The position numbers and the translations under genes are program-made. 64,000 nucleotides of DNA from Tetraselmis striata (Eukaryota; Chlorophyta; Chlorodendrophyceae; Chlorodendrales; Chlorodendraceae): the NCBI GenBank assembly GCA_006384855.1, contig VCJN01003103.1, positions 57,171 through 121,170 of the forward strand, written 5' to 3'. How positions within the stretch are numbered: the stretch's first letter is position 1; every line of letters begins with the position of its first letter. Positions 22,980 through 35,277 of the stretch are shown one piece after another. The notes under the pieces are model-generated. The model saw only the letters and a program-made list of their open reading frames with translations. It did not search any database and had not been told where the DNA came from.

Positions 22980-24660
22980 AGCCCTGCCAGCAAACTCCTT
23001 AGTAGACATATAGTTTGACTCTATTCATTGTCATCAGACTCAGCCCGGCCTGGGTAGTAAAGACAGGCTTCCCATGGCTGCCCCTGCAATGGGCGCTGCT
23101 ACATGCCTAAACTCAGTCCATCACTACTGATCGCTGCAATGCGACCAGCATAGCATGGCATGACACCACCCAATGGGAGGCCGGCACCAACATGTAACAA
23201 TTGCGTGGTGGCCAAATGGGGGCATTGCTGAATGAGTGCGTGTAGGCTGATACTCAATGCACCCGCATCGCGCGCTAGCCAAACCCCCGCTACCCAGATG
23301 CTCGCCAGCAGCACAGCGCCGCTTTGAATAGAAGCACGGCCACCTGGGGAACCTGCTATCCTTTGTCCACCGGCGCTTCATTCCAGGGGCCTATGCAACG
23401 GTGCTCAAGAGTTTCTCTACAGGGACCTCTGCGTCACCGTCTATCACCAGTGGCTGCTGCCTGTTCCAGCAGTAGATACAAAGCTCTAACTCTGTTGTGC
23501 AATACATTTATTAATTTGTTTTAAATCATCGTGCATCGTGAATACAACCACCGCCACCTGGGCCGTTTACCATTGCTACACTCCCCGTGTTCACCATTGC
23601 TACATTCTAGGGGCCTAAGCTACGGCGCTCAAGAGTTTCCTCTGGGACCTCTGTGTCACTGTCTATCACCAGCAGTGGCTGCTACCTGTTCCAGCAGTAG
23701 GTACAAAACTCTAACTCTCCTTTGCAATACATTTATTGATTTATGCCCATCGTGAGCAGTAAATGCACCAGTGCGCCGAGATGCCACAGTGCACCAAAAT
23801 GACTTGGAAGGCTGTAGCTTAGCTTGGGTGTAAATACATACAGGGGCCGATGAGCGCACCTACCAGCATGAAAACCCGGAACATAGGATTTGTTGGCAGC
23901 TGCGTTGAATCCACTGTACCGTGCCGTCTGCATTTTCAGATAAGCCGGGCAGGGCGTGTTTGCGTGGAAATGTGTACTTAACCTTGCGCCGTGTTGTGAC
24001 AGGTTCTTTAGGGGTTTCGTCCAGCATGTCTGGCATGTGACAGGTAGGGGCGCCGACACGTTCAAAAACGTGCGTCGTTTTGAAAGGGCACACGACCTTT
24101 CATTCAAAATCACCAATGTGCGCTGCCCTCACGAGCTCAATGATATGGCTAATTGATAACGGATGTTCTAGAAAAGCCAAGAAAAGTTTGGTGGCCTCTT
24201 TGTATTCCTGGAACTTAAATGCGAGCTCTTTTGAGAAGGTTGGCAACGTTTGAGAATGGTACGTTGTAGTCGGACTGTCCTCATGACCGCGTCGGCACCC
24301 GTCTGCTGCCAGTAAAATAGAGCCAGGACTGCCGGTGCCGACGATGCAGCGGGGTGCTGCCCCGCACAGCTCATCAAATGATGGGTGACTGCGGACGTAT
24401 ACTACTGCTGTGTGAAGTGATCTCGAGATTTCAATCCTCGGCTTCAGTACGGATCGAAACGGTGCTCTCTAGCCCCTGGTTCGAGAACTGATGCTTCGAG
24501 CCAAGTACAACAATCGAGGCGACATTTGTCTGGAAAAGCACTACGCTGGTCACACGGAGCTCTGTTTCAGTGAGGTGTATTTCAGTGAAGTGTGTGAAGT
24601 TCAGTGAGGGAGCTCCGACTTCAGTGGGGTGTGTTGGGCTGCGCTGGGATTCCCGTCTTT
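22980..24660. other. no gene; diverged tandem duplication at 23370-23760
   Basis: Two units, about 23378-23520 and 23598-23750, share GGGGCCTA, TCAAGAGTTT, GTCTATCACCAG, CTGTTCCAGCAGTAG and CAATACATTTATT. The period is about 220 bp. No protein domain is recognised. Confidence 0.6.
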
Positions 24661-24664
24661 TGAT

Positions 24665-24677
24665 AAACACGCACACA

Positions 24678-24751
<74 letters not shown>
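24665..24751 (+). repeat. (CA)n microsatellite
   Basis: About 40 CA units, almost uninterrupted apart from one CACATACAC. Confidence 0.97.
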
Positions 24752-24753
<2 letters not shown>

Positions 24754-25036
24754 GCCGGAGACCCACTGCAGCAACAGCTCCGACGGCATCGGTGACCCGT
24801 GCTGCTAGCCTGAGTAGCCAATCGTCTGACAATGTCAGCACTGCCAGGTAAATCTACCCAGTACAGATGCGAAATCGGAATCTAACATGCAGCCACGGCG
24901 TAGTCTTTGTACAGCAGCCTTTGCTTTACGAATGGTGAGGCAGGTATGCACACCATGGGCCAAGACATCCGATATTGACATATTTGGATCGCATTCTCGG
25001 CTTCTCGACTTCTAAGGCGCACTCTGCCGCGCGCTG

Positions 25037-26826
25037 TTAGTAGAAGCAGATGGTGTAGAGCGGCCGCCGCCCGGTCTCATTCTCAAATCGCGTGAGCACC
25101 TCGTCAATTTCCTCCTCCCAGTCCTCCGCCTCCTCCAGCTGCAGGGCGGACAAGGGAGGGTGGATCCCGGGGGGGGGGGGGGGGGGGGATCCCAGGGGGG
25201 GGGGCGGGGGGGGGAGGGGCACATCGCCTCAGGTCAGCGCCACAGCACCGCCCTCTCGCTCACGCACGGGCATGCAGCATCTGCCCTGGGCAGCAGGTTG
25301 GCACGGGGGCCTTGCCATCGTGCACAGCTTCAAGGCCTGCGGCGCCACCTTGGCGGCCTCCTCGTGGTTGTCCTTCACTTCCTGCACGGACACCGCAACA
25401 CATTAAATCCCGCCCCTCCACCTCCCTCAATTGTTTCTCTTAGAGGCAAACACACCCGGGTCAGATCTTGGTTGTATCCTCTACACTGCAAAGTGAGGCC
25501 AGTTGAAGTTTGTTCCAAGTACTGGCGATAAGCAAGCGCAATTGAAGGAATGCGGAGGATGCATGCATGTGTGTGTAAGGGGGGGCTCGCCAAGTTGACA
25601 ACCAGGACGCTCTTGCAGAGGCTCTGCTCTCGCTTGTGCAGGTCTGCGGGCGTGGGACAAGCAATCCAGAGTCGGCACCTGGCTCAAGCACATGGATGCA
25701 GCAGAGGGTGGGCGGAAGGCGGGGCGGGGGGGGGGGGGGGGGGGGGGGGGCTTACCGTCCACGCAGGTGTCAAACACGCGCTCCTCAAAGCAGATGACCA
25801 CGTCGAAAACCAGTCTGCAGGACACCGGCCGGCAAACAGGCGGGCGCAGGTCAGAATATGCGTATATAATAGACAAATATGATTTCATGGGTGCGTATGT
25901 ATATGCGTATGTATGTAACTAGGTGAAGATATATACCGATGACAATTAAACATCCGGACTGGTGGGCATAGTCAACTATTTCAATACTTCTAAAATATGC
26001 CATTATCCTCGGTGAATTTAGTCTTATTCCATTTCAATGCACACAACATGACTTTACCCTTGGTGGTCTTAGTGTATTCACAACAAAGATAAGAGCGAGG
26101 GGGGGGGGGGGGGGGGGGCATTCGAAAAGAAGCACGCCGGGATGTGGGTGCAACGCATCACCGCGCCTGCTTTGGGCCTCTCGCCCCGCCCCCCACCCCA
26201 CTTCCTGAATAATACCCGCATGTGCAGCACGTCACATCTGCCAGGCAGCAGCAGCCCGCATGACGAGCCCCGTGCGGCGGCGGCTGGCGAGAATGCTCTT
26301 ACACGGATGGGTCTAGGCGCAGCCCCCTCGCGGCTAGGTTACCTGTTGTCCTGCCAGCGCTCAGGCGCGAGCTTGACCCCCATGTTGCGCTGCAGCATGT
26401 TGAGCAGCCCGTTGCGCGTGTACAGCTCGGGGTCGGCGCCGCTCAGGTCGTCAAAGATGGTCTTGTAGGGCGTCCCAAAGTTGTACACGTTGGGCTGCTT
26501 TTGAGTGGGGCTGAAGCAACAACGAAGACAATGGCAAGGCAGGAATGGGTGGACAGGGCGGGGTTACCATCGCCGCAGAAAAGGGCAGGCATGCAGGCTG
26601 CCTTGCCAATCCCCCCCCCCCCCCCCCTACCTTCAAACTCTGCATGGCACCTTCGGGCTGAGAAACACTTCGAGAACATATACACTACAAATAAAAACTC
26701 CTAAAGTTGTCATGTTTTGAGCGCCCGGGCATGAAACCTGTCGCCAAACCCTAGACATCTCTAAATCTGGGGCATGCTCCAGGCAGGCGTGGACCACTGA
26801 AAGAGCTGCTGCCGGCAGTAAGCCCC

Positions 26827-26857
<31 letters not shown>

Positions 26858-27522
26858 CCCCCTGGCCCCGCCCATGGGCTAGCCAGGCCAGACCTAAAAG
26901 AGCATGTATCTATGAGTGCAGTGTGCAGGCCAGGGGGGGGGGATGCAGAGGCTGCACCCACACCGTCTTTACATAGAGCTGCTGGCGGCGGCGGCCAGGC
27001 TGGGTAAGGTGGGCATGCATGGTGCGTAGGCGCAGGGCGGGCTGCGGTGGCTCATGAGTAGGGTGTCGATGAGTCGCTGGTCTTCCGGGCTGCAGCAGCA
27101 GGCACAGGGAAGACAAGAGGCGGGAGAAAGGGGGGGTCCGGGGTCGGGGGCTTTACCCGGGCAGCTTCACATGCTGGCCCACTCCGTAGGACTCCACCTG
27201 GGGTGTGCAGCCGCACCGGGCGCACGGTCAGTCCCTCAGGGACAGTTGGGCCTAATGCGTGGGGCATGTGTGCCCGTCTCTGCGCGGTTGTCTGAGTATC
27301 GGCTCGCCATCGTTCCGAGTTTGGGGCCGCGTAGTCGCAACGTCCCGCGGGCGCTGAAGGCGCCAAGCTGAGCACGGCATGCAACTACGACAGGACGGCG
27401 GGCTGCCTCTGATGGGGCCGAGAGCCGCACACCTGAAAGTTGTGCTCCTTCAGCGTGTTGTGGGCCTCCATCGACCGGTTCTGGTTCGACGCGCAAACCA
27501 TCGCGAAGTGCAAGCGCGCCAT
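25037..27522 (-). CDS. SSU72: SSU72, RNA polymerase II CTD phosphatase (seven exons)
   Basis: Exons: 27522-27433, 27197-27157, 26510-26343, 25814-25756, 25643-25591, 25381-25316 and 25138-25037. All phases agree, giving 192 aa, against about 194-195 in animals. Exon 1 encodes [17 protein letters not shown], the CX5R phosphatase loop (Cys and Arg around 10-16). Exons 2-3 give [10 protein letters not shown] and [13 protein letters not shown]. Exon 4 gives [11 protein letters not shown]. Exons 5-6 give SVLVVNL then [14 protein letters not shown], with the general-acid Asp. Exon 7 ends [10 protein letters not shown] and TAA. The enzyme dephosphorylates Ser5-P of the Pol II tail in the nucleus and couples to 3'-end processing. 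Introns 5 and 6 begin GC (GCGAGC, GCAAGG), which is the only way the family alignment is kept. Introns carry G/C tracts at about 25170-25216, 25727-25750, 26099-26118, 26611-26627 and 26829-26854. Confidence 0.95.
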
Positions 27523-27529
27523 GCTGACC

Positions 27530-28050
27530 CCCCCTCCTTCCCAGCGGCCTGGAATCCAGCTTCCGCCCAGGCCGGAAGTTGCCGCCCCAGCGAAGGCGGT
27601 GCGCAGTGAGAGCTGTTGAGGGCGCACCCGACACCCCGCTCACGCCCGCACGTCCGCCTGAATGCCGACTCGCCGCCTCGGCCTTTCTGCCGGGGGGGCG
27701 GGGGGGGGGGGGGGGGGGGGGGTTTCTGGCCCCCGGTTTTTTCTCCTCGAGGAAAACCCGGAGGGGTTGTGGCAGTGGCGGTGGGCCTCGCCCCGGTCAA
27801 GCACAGCGGCCTGTAGCGCTCGGTTCAGGGGGATCGAGGTTTTCAGTGCCTAGTTGCCTGTGGCGCGCACGTATGTCCGGTGCAAGTGAATGCGGGCGTG
27901 GCCAGTGGGGGGGGGGGGGGGGGGGGGGGGGGGGGGCGGATGATAACGGGCAATGGCTGATTGCGCTGGTGGGGGGATGGAAGTGGCCGCTCAGTGCCGA
28001 GTTTCACCTGGCCAAGGGCGACGAGCGCGGCGTGCGGGCTAAAGCTACTA
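27530..28050. other. SSU72 upstream region with two G tracts
   Basis: G tracts lie at about 27690-27721 and 27907-27936, 170-410 bp upstream of the SSU72 start. No coding region is supported. The proximal part must hold the SSU72 promoter. Confidence 0.4.
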
Positions 28051-28051
28051 C

Positions 28052-29072
28052 CGGTTTTCCCGCCCCCGGGACCGGACTGGCACCAGTGAAACCCTTGCAG
28101 CGTCTCTACGACGGCCGTTTCGGCAGCAATCCGGTTGTGTAAAGCCCTGGGTAGGCGACGCTCCATTATAGTCATCAAGCAAATTGCCGAAGGATTCTTC
28201 AAGACTAATTAGAGGCCAGTGACGGAATTTCCAACACTGTTAAATCACCGTCGTCTAAAACACTGCCATCAAAATACCCGGCACTGACCACGAAAGGTCC
28301 GCCCTACCCGTTTGGGCGTCGGCATATTCGAGTAATGCGAGTTGGGGCAAGCCCCAACCCGCGGAGCAAAGCATTTCGGGAGTGCGAAACACGTGCAACA
28401 AAGAAGGCAATGTGAGGGAGGGCCCGACGCCATAGCTGGAAAATTTTCCCATTCCCAGTAAAATCCAGGCGCCGTGAAGGGAGGGGGAAACCACGCCCAA
28501 AATAAAGGCAGTCAAGTCCTCAGGTGTTGACGCAATAACCTGACTACTAATAAAATCCATGAACTCCTTACTAACAACCCAAAAGTTTGACGGTGATACC
28601 CCCACCGCGGGCACTCCACCAACATATATATGTTAGATAGTCTCAGATTCACCTCCGCCACATGCTGGGCAGTGTTCCATGAACCGCTCGGGCATGGCAT
28701 GAATCCGGGCCAATCGGCGGGTAGTGGGAAATACTCGGGTGCGTAATTGTATCATAATGTGCAGCCCGGCCACAACCCCCGCGGGGACACCCACACCGTA
28801 CTGTGGCAACGGGTTTGACGCATAAGATGAATGGACATATATACCCCATGTTTTATTGCGTGCTAACGATGCCGACGATTCGTAACGCGCCCACACCGAT
28901 GCCTTTACTAGTTTAGCGGCATCGCGCGCGGCTAGTGACCTCCACTCAAGTGGAAGGTGCGCCCCCTCAACTAGCCCTACGTTCGCCCTAGCTAGTCGAT
29001 CTAACCACCGCACTACATTCCCCGACGTCCACGTGTTAGGGCGCGCCCGACTTGGTTGATCTACTAAATGGG
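28052..29072 (-). mobile_element. LINE-A copy 1, 5'-truncated, with zinc-finger C-terminus
   Basis: On the minus strand the ORF reads LPLEWRSLAARDAAKLVK, TWGIYVHSSYASNPLPQYG, TRRLARIHAMPERF, CPACGGGESETI and, after a small shift, MLVECPRW. The C..C...(E).ET..H.L..CP arrangement is typical of the C-terminal finger of many non-LTR retrotransposon proteins, following the p..RLARI strand. A tail reads FMDFISSQVIASTPEDLTAF, then about 400 bp of 3' UTR. The terminus has TGCAAGGGTTTCACTGG and CCGGTCCCGGGGGCGG at 28052-28110. The 5' end abuts the truncated copia LTR at 29073. Frameshifts near 28640 show decay. The same sequence recurs at 62.3-63.3 kb. Confidence 0.75.
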
Positions 29073-29287
29073 TTCTCTCTCGTGACAGTGCCACTCGGCC
29101 ATCACCACGGCAACAGCGACAACCTTTCGTCCATCGCCCACGGCTCATAGCAGCCCTTTGCCTTCCAAGTTTGCATATTGTTTGCTGGCACTCGACGTGA
29201 TTCGACGCGTGAACGCCGACTCTCGCCGACTCTCCCCTCATCCGTGGCAGTGCCACTCAGCCTCACTTCGACAATCTCCCTCCGACA
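29073..29287 (+). repeat. copia 5' LTR, 3' part only
   Basis: Same length and order as 34351-34565; ends CTCCCTCCGACA. The first 272 bp of the LTR are missing. Confidence 0.9.
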
Positions 29288-29475
29288 GGTTTTTGGGCCC
29301 TCTCCTTTGGTTCGACGTCTTGCCCCGTGCTCGACGCCTGCCAGAGGCTTCAACTCGGGTGTATCTCGACCCTCGACAGCTTTCGACGGTCGACGGCGAC
29401 GTAATTTTCTTCCCACCCGCCCACCCCTACAATTATACATATAACTTCCACCACAGAGTGCGCCATCTTTCTACA

Positions 29476-30821
29476 ATGTCTACCAGCATCACCACCGGCA
29501 TGATGAACACCCCCCTAGCCAATCTGGCTCGGCAGAGTGCGATCAAGACGGACCCTTGCAGCGCTCCACCACCACCTGACTTCCGTGATGATACCAGCTC
29601 CGACGACGCCTTCAGCCTAGGCGATGCATCAGACATTGACTCATGTGACATCCAGCATATCAAGCCGGCTGCAGTGAAGCCGACGCTCGACCTCAAGAAC
29701 GTCCCCAGCTGGGACAACACCATCTCTACGCGGGACAACGCTCAAGCCATACAGATTTCTCTCGGCAGCGCCGGCTACTTGGACACCACCAAGTGCAAAT
29801 GTACCTGTCAGGAACAAATGATCCTCTTGGCCGCCATGCGCCATGCAACAACGAATTATCCCATGGCACTTGTCATCGTCAACCGCATCAACGTGGACTC
29901 CAGGAAGTGTGGATATACGGCTTGTAAGGCCCTTCTCACTGAGCTCCAGGGCGCTCGGCCATGGAGGAGCGGAAGCGCTTGGAGGAGGAAATCACAACAA
30001 GCCATCTCCCGAATGAGCCAGTTCAGGCGTATGTTCGGCGTTACTAGAACCTCTGGGATCTGTTGAACAAGGCACATGGCCAGTGGATCTTCGAGTATGT
30101 GGCCACCAACTACCGCTTCCCAAGACTTCGCCCAGACTACGATTATATCGTCGACATCACCATCTCGGCGGCCATTGTCAACGAGAAGCTGGCCACCATC
30201 ATCAGCGCCGGACAGAACATGGAGGCGCGCAAGCGTCTGCGTCAGCAGCGCGTCCGCGCGTACCCGCCAAACCTCAATTACTACAACCCCGGGGACCCGC
30301 AGCACGCCACCAGGCCCGACGTCGTCTCCAGATGGTGTGAACGTCCATGCCATACCCAGCAGCAGTGTGTGGCCAGGCGCCATGCCAACGGCCTACGTAT
30401 CCTGGAGGACACCACGCCGACCAGCACCATGAACGACCCTCGCTACGACCGCCATCAGCGCGAACCTGCGGAGCGTCGCGTCAACGCCAGCTATGGCCAC
30501 AACCCGCGCGACAACTACAACCATCAGGCGCCACCAGGTCAGCATTTCTACAACAACAACCGCACCAATCGGGACAGGCTCCAGCGGCAGCAACATTGGA
30601 CCAACCAGGGCGGCAACGATGGCATGCCGCGCCATCAGCAGCCGGTCGGCTTCGTCTCCCCGGTCGGACATCAGAACCGGGGGCATCAGCATGCCAACAA
30701 TAACTCCAACCAGCGGCCGACAGGACACCTGGAGGCCTTCCCGTTCGTGGGTGTGTCCCCGTCGGCACACCACCACGGCAGCCTGCCCATCATGCTCACA
30801 TGCCCCACCGCAGCCCCATAA
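29476..30821 (+). pseudogene. copia gag region
   Basis: Starts MSTSITTGMM and runs through WDNTISTRDNAQ and MALVIVNRINVDS. It shifts frame near 29960, has a TAG after VRRY (about 30050, probably from CAG), and continues LWDLLNKAHGQWIFEYV and IVNEKLATIISAGQNME. A degenerate zinc knuckle (WCERPCHTQQQC, about 30333) and a His/Asn/Gln-rich tail follow. This is the capsid/nucleocapsid part. Confidence 0.65.
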
Positions 30822-31329
30822 GGGGCGGCCACCGGAGCGCATGAGGGGGACGGCGAGGACAACGCGGTCGGAGGATGACTTACATGACCTCTAGCACGTC
30901 CCCTACTCCGACTATGATGACGACTTCGAGTCCCCGTTCTCACGCCCATGGCGTGTCCATCACTTCCGCCCTCACCTCGACTCCTTCGCGATCTTCAATA
31001 CCACCGACATTCCCCCCGCTGGAACATTTATTCACATCCCTACCCCCTCGACCCCCCCCCCCCCCCCCCCATCCACCTATCCGACATAAATTGGCAACGT
31101 CCTCAACCCGTCCCCACCCCGGCCCAACCCTTATGCCTCACCTCGCCCACATTCCCGGCCTCAGCGGCGTTGGCGTCCCACGTCCTTTATGCGGAGCAGG
31201 GCGCCCTGCGTGGCGACCCGCCACCAACGCTACCGCTCCTCACCGCTGCGCCGATCCTCCAGCTGCCAACCTCTCTGGTCGTCGATCATCTATTTTCGCC
31301 GTGCCACCAGCAGCAATCAATCAACCGGA

Positions 31330-32045
31330 AGCCCTCCCTACGCGCGACAGCGCCATACGTGCTCGTGGTCATCGACGACTGGAAGGGAGCTTGCCCGTCG
31401 GTCGCTCGAGCGCAGCATATCTTTGGCGCAGTGGATTCCTACACTTGCGTGAAGGTCGCAATCACTATGCGCACCAAGGACGAGGCCGTCCGAGCCGTCC
31501 ATCAACTTCATACGGCAATGCTCGGCATGGGTCATGTCATCCAACGCATACGTGCCGATCGGAGCGCGGTTTATACCGGCTCTCCGTTTCGTCAAGCATG
31601 CGTCTACCTCAACATCGCGCTGGAATTTACCGCGTCTCACTCTCATCATCAGGCGGGCATGGCGGAGCGCTCTTTCCGCACCATCGGTGAGTGTGCCCAA
31701 GCCATGCTCCTCCACGCCGGCCTCGACTGCACCTTTTGGGATTGGACGTATCTTCACGCCGTCTACCTCTGCAACCGCCAATGGAGCTCGTCCGTCAACG
31801 CCATACCCTACACGCTGATGACCGGCTGCAAGCCCGACCTCACCGACATGCATGTCTTCGGCTGCGTGGCATGGGTCAACATCCATGTGCCTATGAGGGC
31901 AGCCAAGGGCAAAATGACACCTAAATCCTGGCCGGGCATCTACGTTGGCCACCATGAGGACACCGTTGGCTACCGCATCTACAACCCAGCTACCAGGCGC
32001 GAAACAATGACACACGATGTCATCTTTGATAAGGTAACACAACCC
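31330..32045 (+). pseudogene. copia integrase core
   Basis: The frame 30948-32339 contains VVIDDWKG, later IRADRSAVYTGSPF and HHQAGMAERSFRTIGECAQ. These supply the D, D and E positions of the DDE integrase, followed by the FGCVAWVNIH and WPGIYVGHH strands typical of copia. A C tract (about 31058-31070) sits upstream, where protease would be expected; no DSG protease motif was found. Confidence 0.8.
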
Positions 32046-32068
32046 TTCTCCAGCACACCGGCTCTCTC

Positions 32069-33440
32069 ATGCCAGTCTTCCAGTTCCCCGACGATGACTA
32101 CCTGCTCGACGAGCCGCAACCCTCGGACCAGCAGGAGGGGCCCCAAGCACTGCCACCCATGCCACCATCAGCGGCGCTTGCTTCGGTGCAGGAGGACCCC
32201 CCACCTCCGCAACAAGACGAGCAATATCTTCCGCGTCATCAGGAGGGGGACGCCACAGCCCTACCAGCTCCTCACATCAGTGGATCGGCGCAACTGCCTT
32301 CCCCTTATTTTGACCTCAGCGACTACCATCCCACGGTAATGGCATTCGCCATCGCGGAGGTTGTGCGCTCCTACTCAGCACAGGTGGCCGCCCTCGCCCT
32401 ACCGGCACCCACTGTCCGCGTGTCCAAGGCGCAGCGCAAATACAAGGAGGCCATCTCCAGCAATCACCCCGATGACTCGAAACGGTCCATGGACCGTGAG
32501 ATCGCCTCTATCACCAAGATGGCGACTTTTGCTTGGATCAGCGTCCCTGAGCTTCGACGCAACAACCCGTCAGCGATCATCATACATACGGCGTGGGCCT
32601 TCGCGGACACACACAACAAGAATGGCAACCTCATCAAGCGCAAGGCCAGAGTGGTCGTCCGCGGCGATCAACTCACTGTCGGCGAGAGCTATGATGACAC
32701 CAAGACCTATGCCCCAGTCGCCAGCTTCATCGCCTTGCGCACCACTATTGCTCTCGTAGATCACCTCGACTGGGAGCTATACCAATTCGACGTCACCTGT
32801 GCCTTCCTCAACGCTGCCTCAACTCGCTGAAGATGTCTACGTCTACCCCCCCCCCCCCCCCCCCGGGCTACAGCCGCAAGGACCAGACTTGCCGCATGCG
32901 CCCAAGGCATGGTTTTTTCGCTTATCTTCCTTTCTCCGTGACTTCGGCTTCATCAACTCCGAGTGCGATCCCGGCGTATGGACACTACTCGCCGCCGATG
33001 GATCCATGCTGGCCATTCTACGCGTCTACGTTGATGACATCATGCTGGCTATCTCCCCATCCTCCAACATCCAGGAGCGTTTTCAGACTTCTCTCTTCAC
33101 TCCGTATGATGCAACCACTGACGGCCTATGCACATGGCTTCTTGGCATGACCATTGACCGCAAGCCGTGCGGCGTGATCCACCTCCATCACGACAAATAC
33201 ATCAACGACATCCTGACTACCTTCAACATGACGGAGTGCACGCCTCGCCGCCTGCCATGCACGCCGGATACCGATTTTCATGACCCTACATGCGCGCCTC
33301 TCGACACCAAACTCTTTCCCTATCCCAATCTTGCCAACATCCTTATCGGGCTGACTGTGGCATCGCGTCCTGATATTGCTTTCGTGGTCGGCCGACTGTG
33401 CGCCTATATGGCGTCCCGCACCGAGCGTCACTGGTAGATC
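32069..33440 (+). pseudogene. copia reverse transcriptase
   Basis: Contains KRKARVVVRGDQLTVGE, YAPVASFIALRTTIAL and YQFDVTCAFLNA. A shift follows, then EDVYVYPPPP at a C tract (32849-32863) and, in the next frame, LRVYVDDIMLA (the YxDD catalytic box). It ends ASRTERHW then TAG at 33436. The tract and the shift together break the ORF. Confidence 0.85.
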
Positions 33441-33965
33441 GCCATATCGGTGTTGCGCTGCCTCAACGGCACCCCCAGCCATGGCCTCATTTTCCGGAAG
33501 CAACTAGACAACGGGGCACCTGACTTCATCTTCTTTGTGGACGCTGACTGGGCAACCTTCATGCCCACACGCCTCTCCACTACCGGTTATCTTGCCCTGG
33601 TGCACGGCACCCCAGTCGCCTCCCGTGCGCAGGTTCAGATAGAAGAGCGTGGCCCTACTGCCGAGGAGGAGTTCGTGGCGCTCTGCATGGCCTGCAAATG
33701 CCTGGCATTTATTCACGTTCTTCTGCGCCAGCTCAGCCGCCCCACCACTGACCCAGTGCGGGTGTGTGAGGACAACCAGGCGTGCATCGTTCAGGTGAAG
33801 CATGGTATAATTACAATTACAGGCGCGCAACGCTACATTGACCTCAACATTAATTGACCTCAAGTTTCAGTATGCGGCCCAACTCTGCCAAAACGGCATC
33901 ATCGCCATGCACTACACGCCTACCGCAGACTAGCTGGCCGATTTCTTCACGGAAGCGCCGCCACT
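33441..33965 (+). pseudogene. copia RNase H and C-terminus
   Basis: FFVDADWATFMPTRLSTTGY, PTAEEEFVALCMACK and VCEDNQACIVQVKHG give the D, E, D pattern. After a short shift, YTPTAD-TAG-LADFFTEAP is the usual ADxLAD-TK ending with a stop at the x position. Confidence 0.8.
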
Positions 33966-34078
33966 GACTACCTTTCTTCATTTCCGCGCTTTCCTGATGG
34001 GGTCCTCCGAGGAGCCTTCCGTTGCGCCTCTGCCGCCATCAGTCCAGCGCCCGCGGGATTCCACCGGATGAGGAGGGG

Positions 34079-34565
34079 TGTCGGACCCAGGGTACCCCGG
34101 TACCCTGAATCCGCATTTTCTCTCCGTGAAATCCGCATTTTCCAGTGAAGTTCTACTGCCGCACATGTGCCTAAGATGTACGACACCCAATTGCTGCCCG
34201 AGTACATCACTTGGACTTCTTTGCCATATTGCCTTCTTTGATGGAGCGGTGTCTACCCTAGTCGACACCTAGCCCGCTGGTATAAATTGTCAGCCTCGGC
34301 TTCTGTAAATTCAGTCAACTGCTCTTCCCATAAATGTTCCGACTCGCCCATTCTCTCTCGTGACAGTGCCACTCAGCCATCACCACGGCGACAGCGACTA
34401 CCTTTCGTCCATCGCCCGCGGCTCATAGCAGCCCTTTGCCTTCCCAGTTTGCATATTGTTTGCTGGCACTCGACGTGATTCGACGCGTGAACGCCGACTC
34501 TCGCCGACTCTCCCCCCATCAGTGACAGTGCCGCTCAGCATCACTTCGACAATCTCCCTCCGACA
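34079..34565 (+). repeat. copia 3' LTR, complete
   Basis: Bounded by TGTCGG and CCGACA and preceded by a purine-rich tract. Confidence 0.9.
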
Positions 34566-34613
34566 TGGTATATCTCCTATTCTCCTTGGAGATAGTTCGC
34601 CTGCTGCGACATC

Positions 34614-34676
34614 CCCTGTCGTGGAGACGCTGCAAGGGTTTCACTGGTGCCAGTCCTGTCCCGGGGGCGGAAAAAT
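34614..34676 (+). repeat. LINE-A 3'-terminal fragment
   Basis: Carries GAGACGCTGCAAGGGTTTCA and CCTGTCCCGGGGGCGG followed by an A-rich stretch (GAAAAATAAGAAAAACACC). No LINE body precedes it. Confidence 0.8.
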
Positions 34677-34948
34677 AAGAAAAACACCCGGCGAGCGAGG
34701 CGGCGGCGCGGCGGTTGCGTGATGCATGATTGCTGTGTACGAGCACCGGTGATGCCGATGGTATCTGAGCAGGCGACGCGCCGATATTGGAAATACCTGT
34801 AGCGGTAAGGCCAAATTAGTTGTATTTGGAGGGGCTGGGCCACACGCAATTCGGTTGTGAACATAGTATATTACAGTGTTTGCTCGAAGTGGCCCCCACA
34901 GCACAGTCGTTTTAGGTAATCTGAGGTGCCGGTTCTAGTTTCATGGAC

Positions 34949-35277
34949 ATGTTCAATACCAGTAGTTGGGGTTTCCTTTTTCGCATGATGACCGCTGCGC
35001 GCTTCCGCATGCGTACGCGTTAAAAATGTGGATGGCACGGCACGCATGCGGTGCTCGCAACTAAACACGTCGTACCAAAAGTACGGTAGTCTGCGTGACT
35101 ATGCTTCAATACCCGAAATCTGACTGTGAAGAAACTGCCGTACAAACGAGCACGGTCAACTCAGGCACCACGCAGGTGCTCGGCCCCAATCAAGGCGGAA
35201 TTATTAGAAAAACTAGCGGGCTACCTATTGTCCCGCCCATCTTCCATTTTCGCGCCCCGTCTACCATGTGGCGGGCC
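34949..35277 (+). repeat. direct terminal repeat, left copy
   Basis: Pairs with 37935-38262 with scattered substitutions and small indels. Confidence 0.8.

Larger units (their letters stand above)
29073..34565 (+). mobile_element. Ty1/copia-type LTR retrotransposon with truncated 5' LTR
   Basis: The 3' LTR is 34079-34565 (487 bp), starting TGTCGG and ending CCGACA, preceded by the purine tract GAGGAGGGG. Only the last 215 bp of the 5' LTR remain (29073-29287). They match 34351-34565 without gaps and with about ten substitutions. Between them are gag, integrase, reverse transcriptase and RNase H in copia order. The LINE-A fragment meets the LTR at 29072/29073. Several stops and shifts make it non-autonomous. 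Confidence 0.9.

Noticed and set aside
27052-27110. Candidate SSU72 exon ending TSDSSTPYS
   Set aside because: The true exon 3 (26510-26343) matches the family over its whole length and joins in phase.
27579-28142. Plus-strand ORF of 187 codons upstream of SSU72
   Set aside because: It runs through two G tracts (poly-Gly) and into the LINE-A repeat; no domain.
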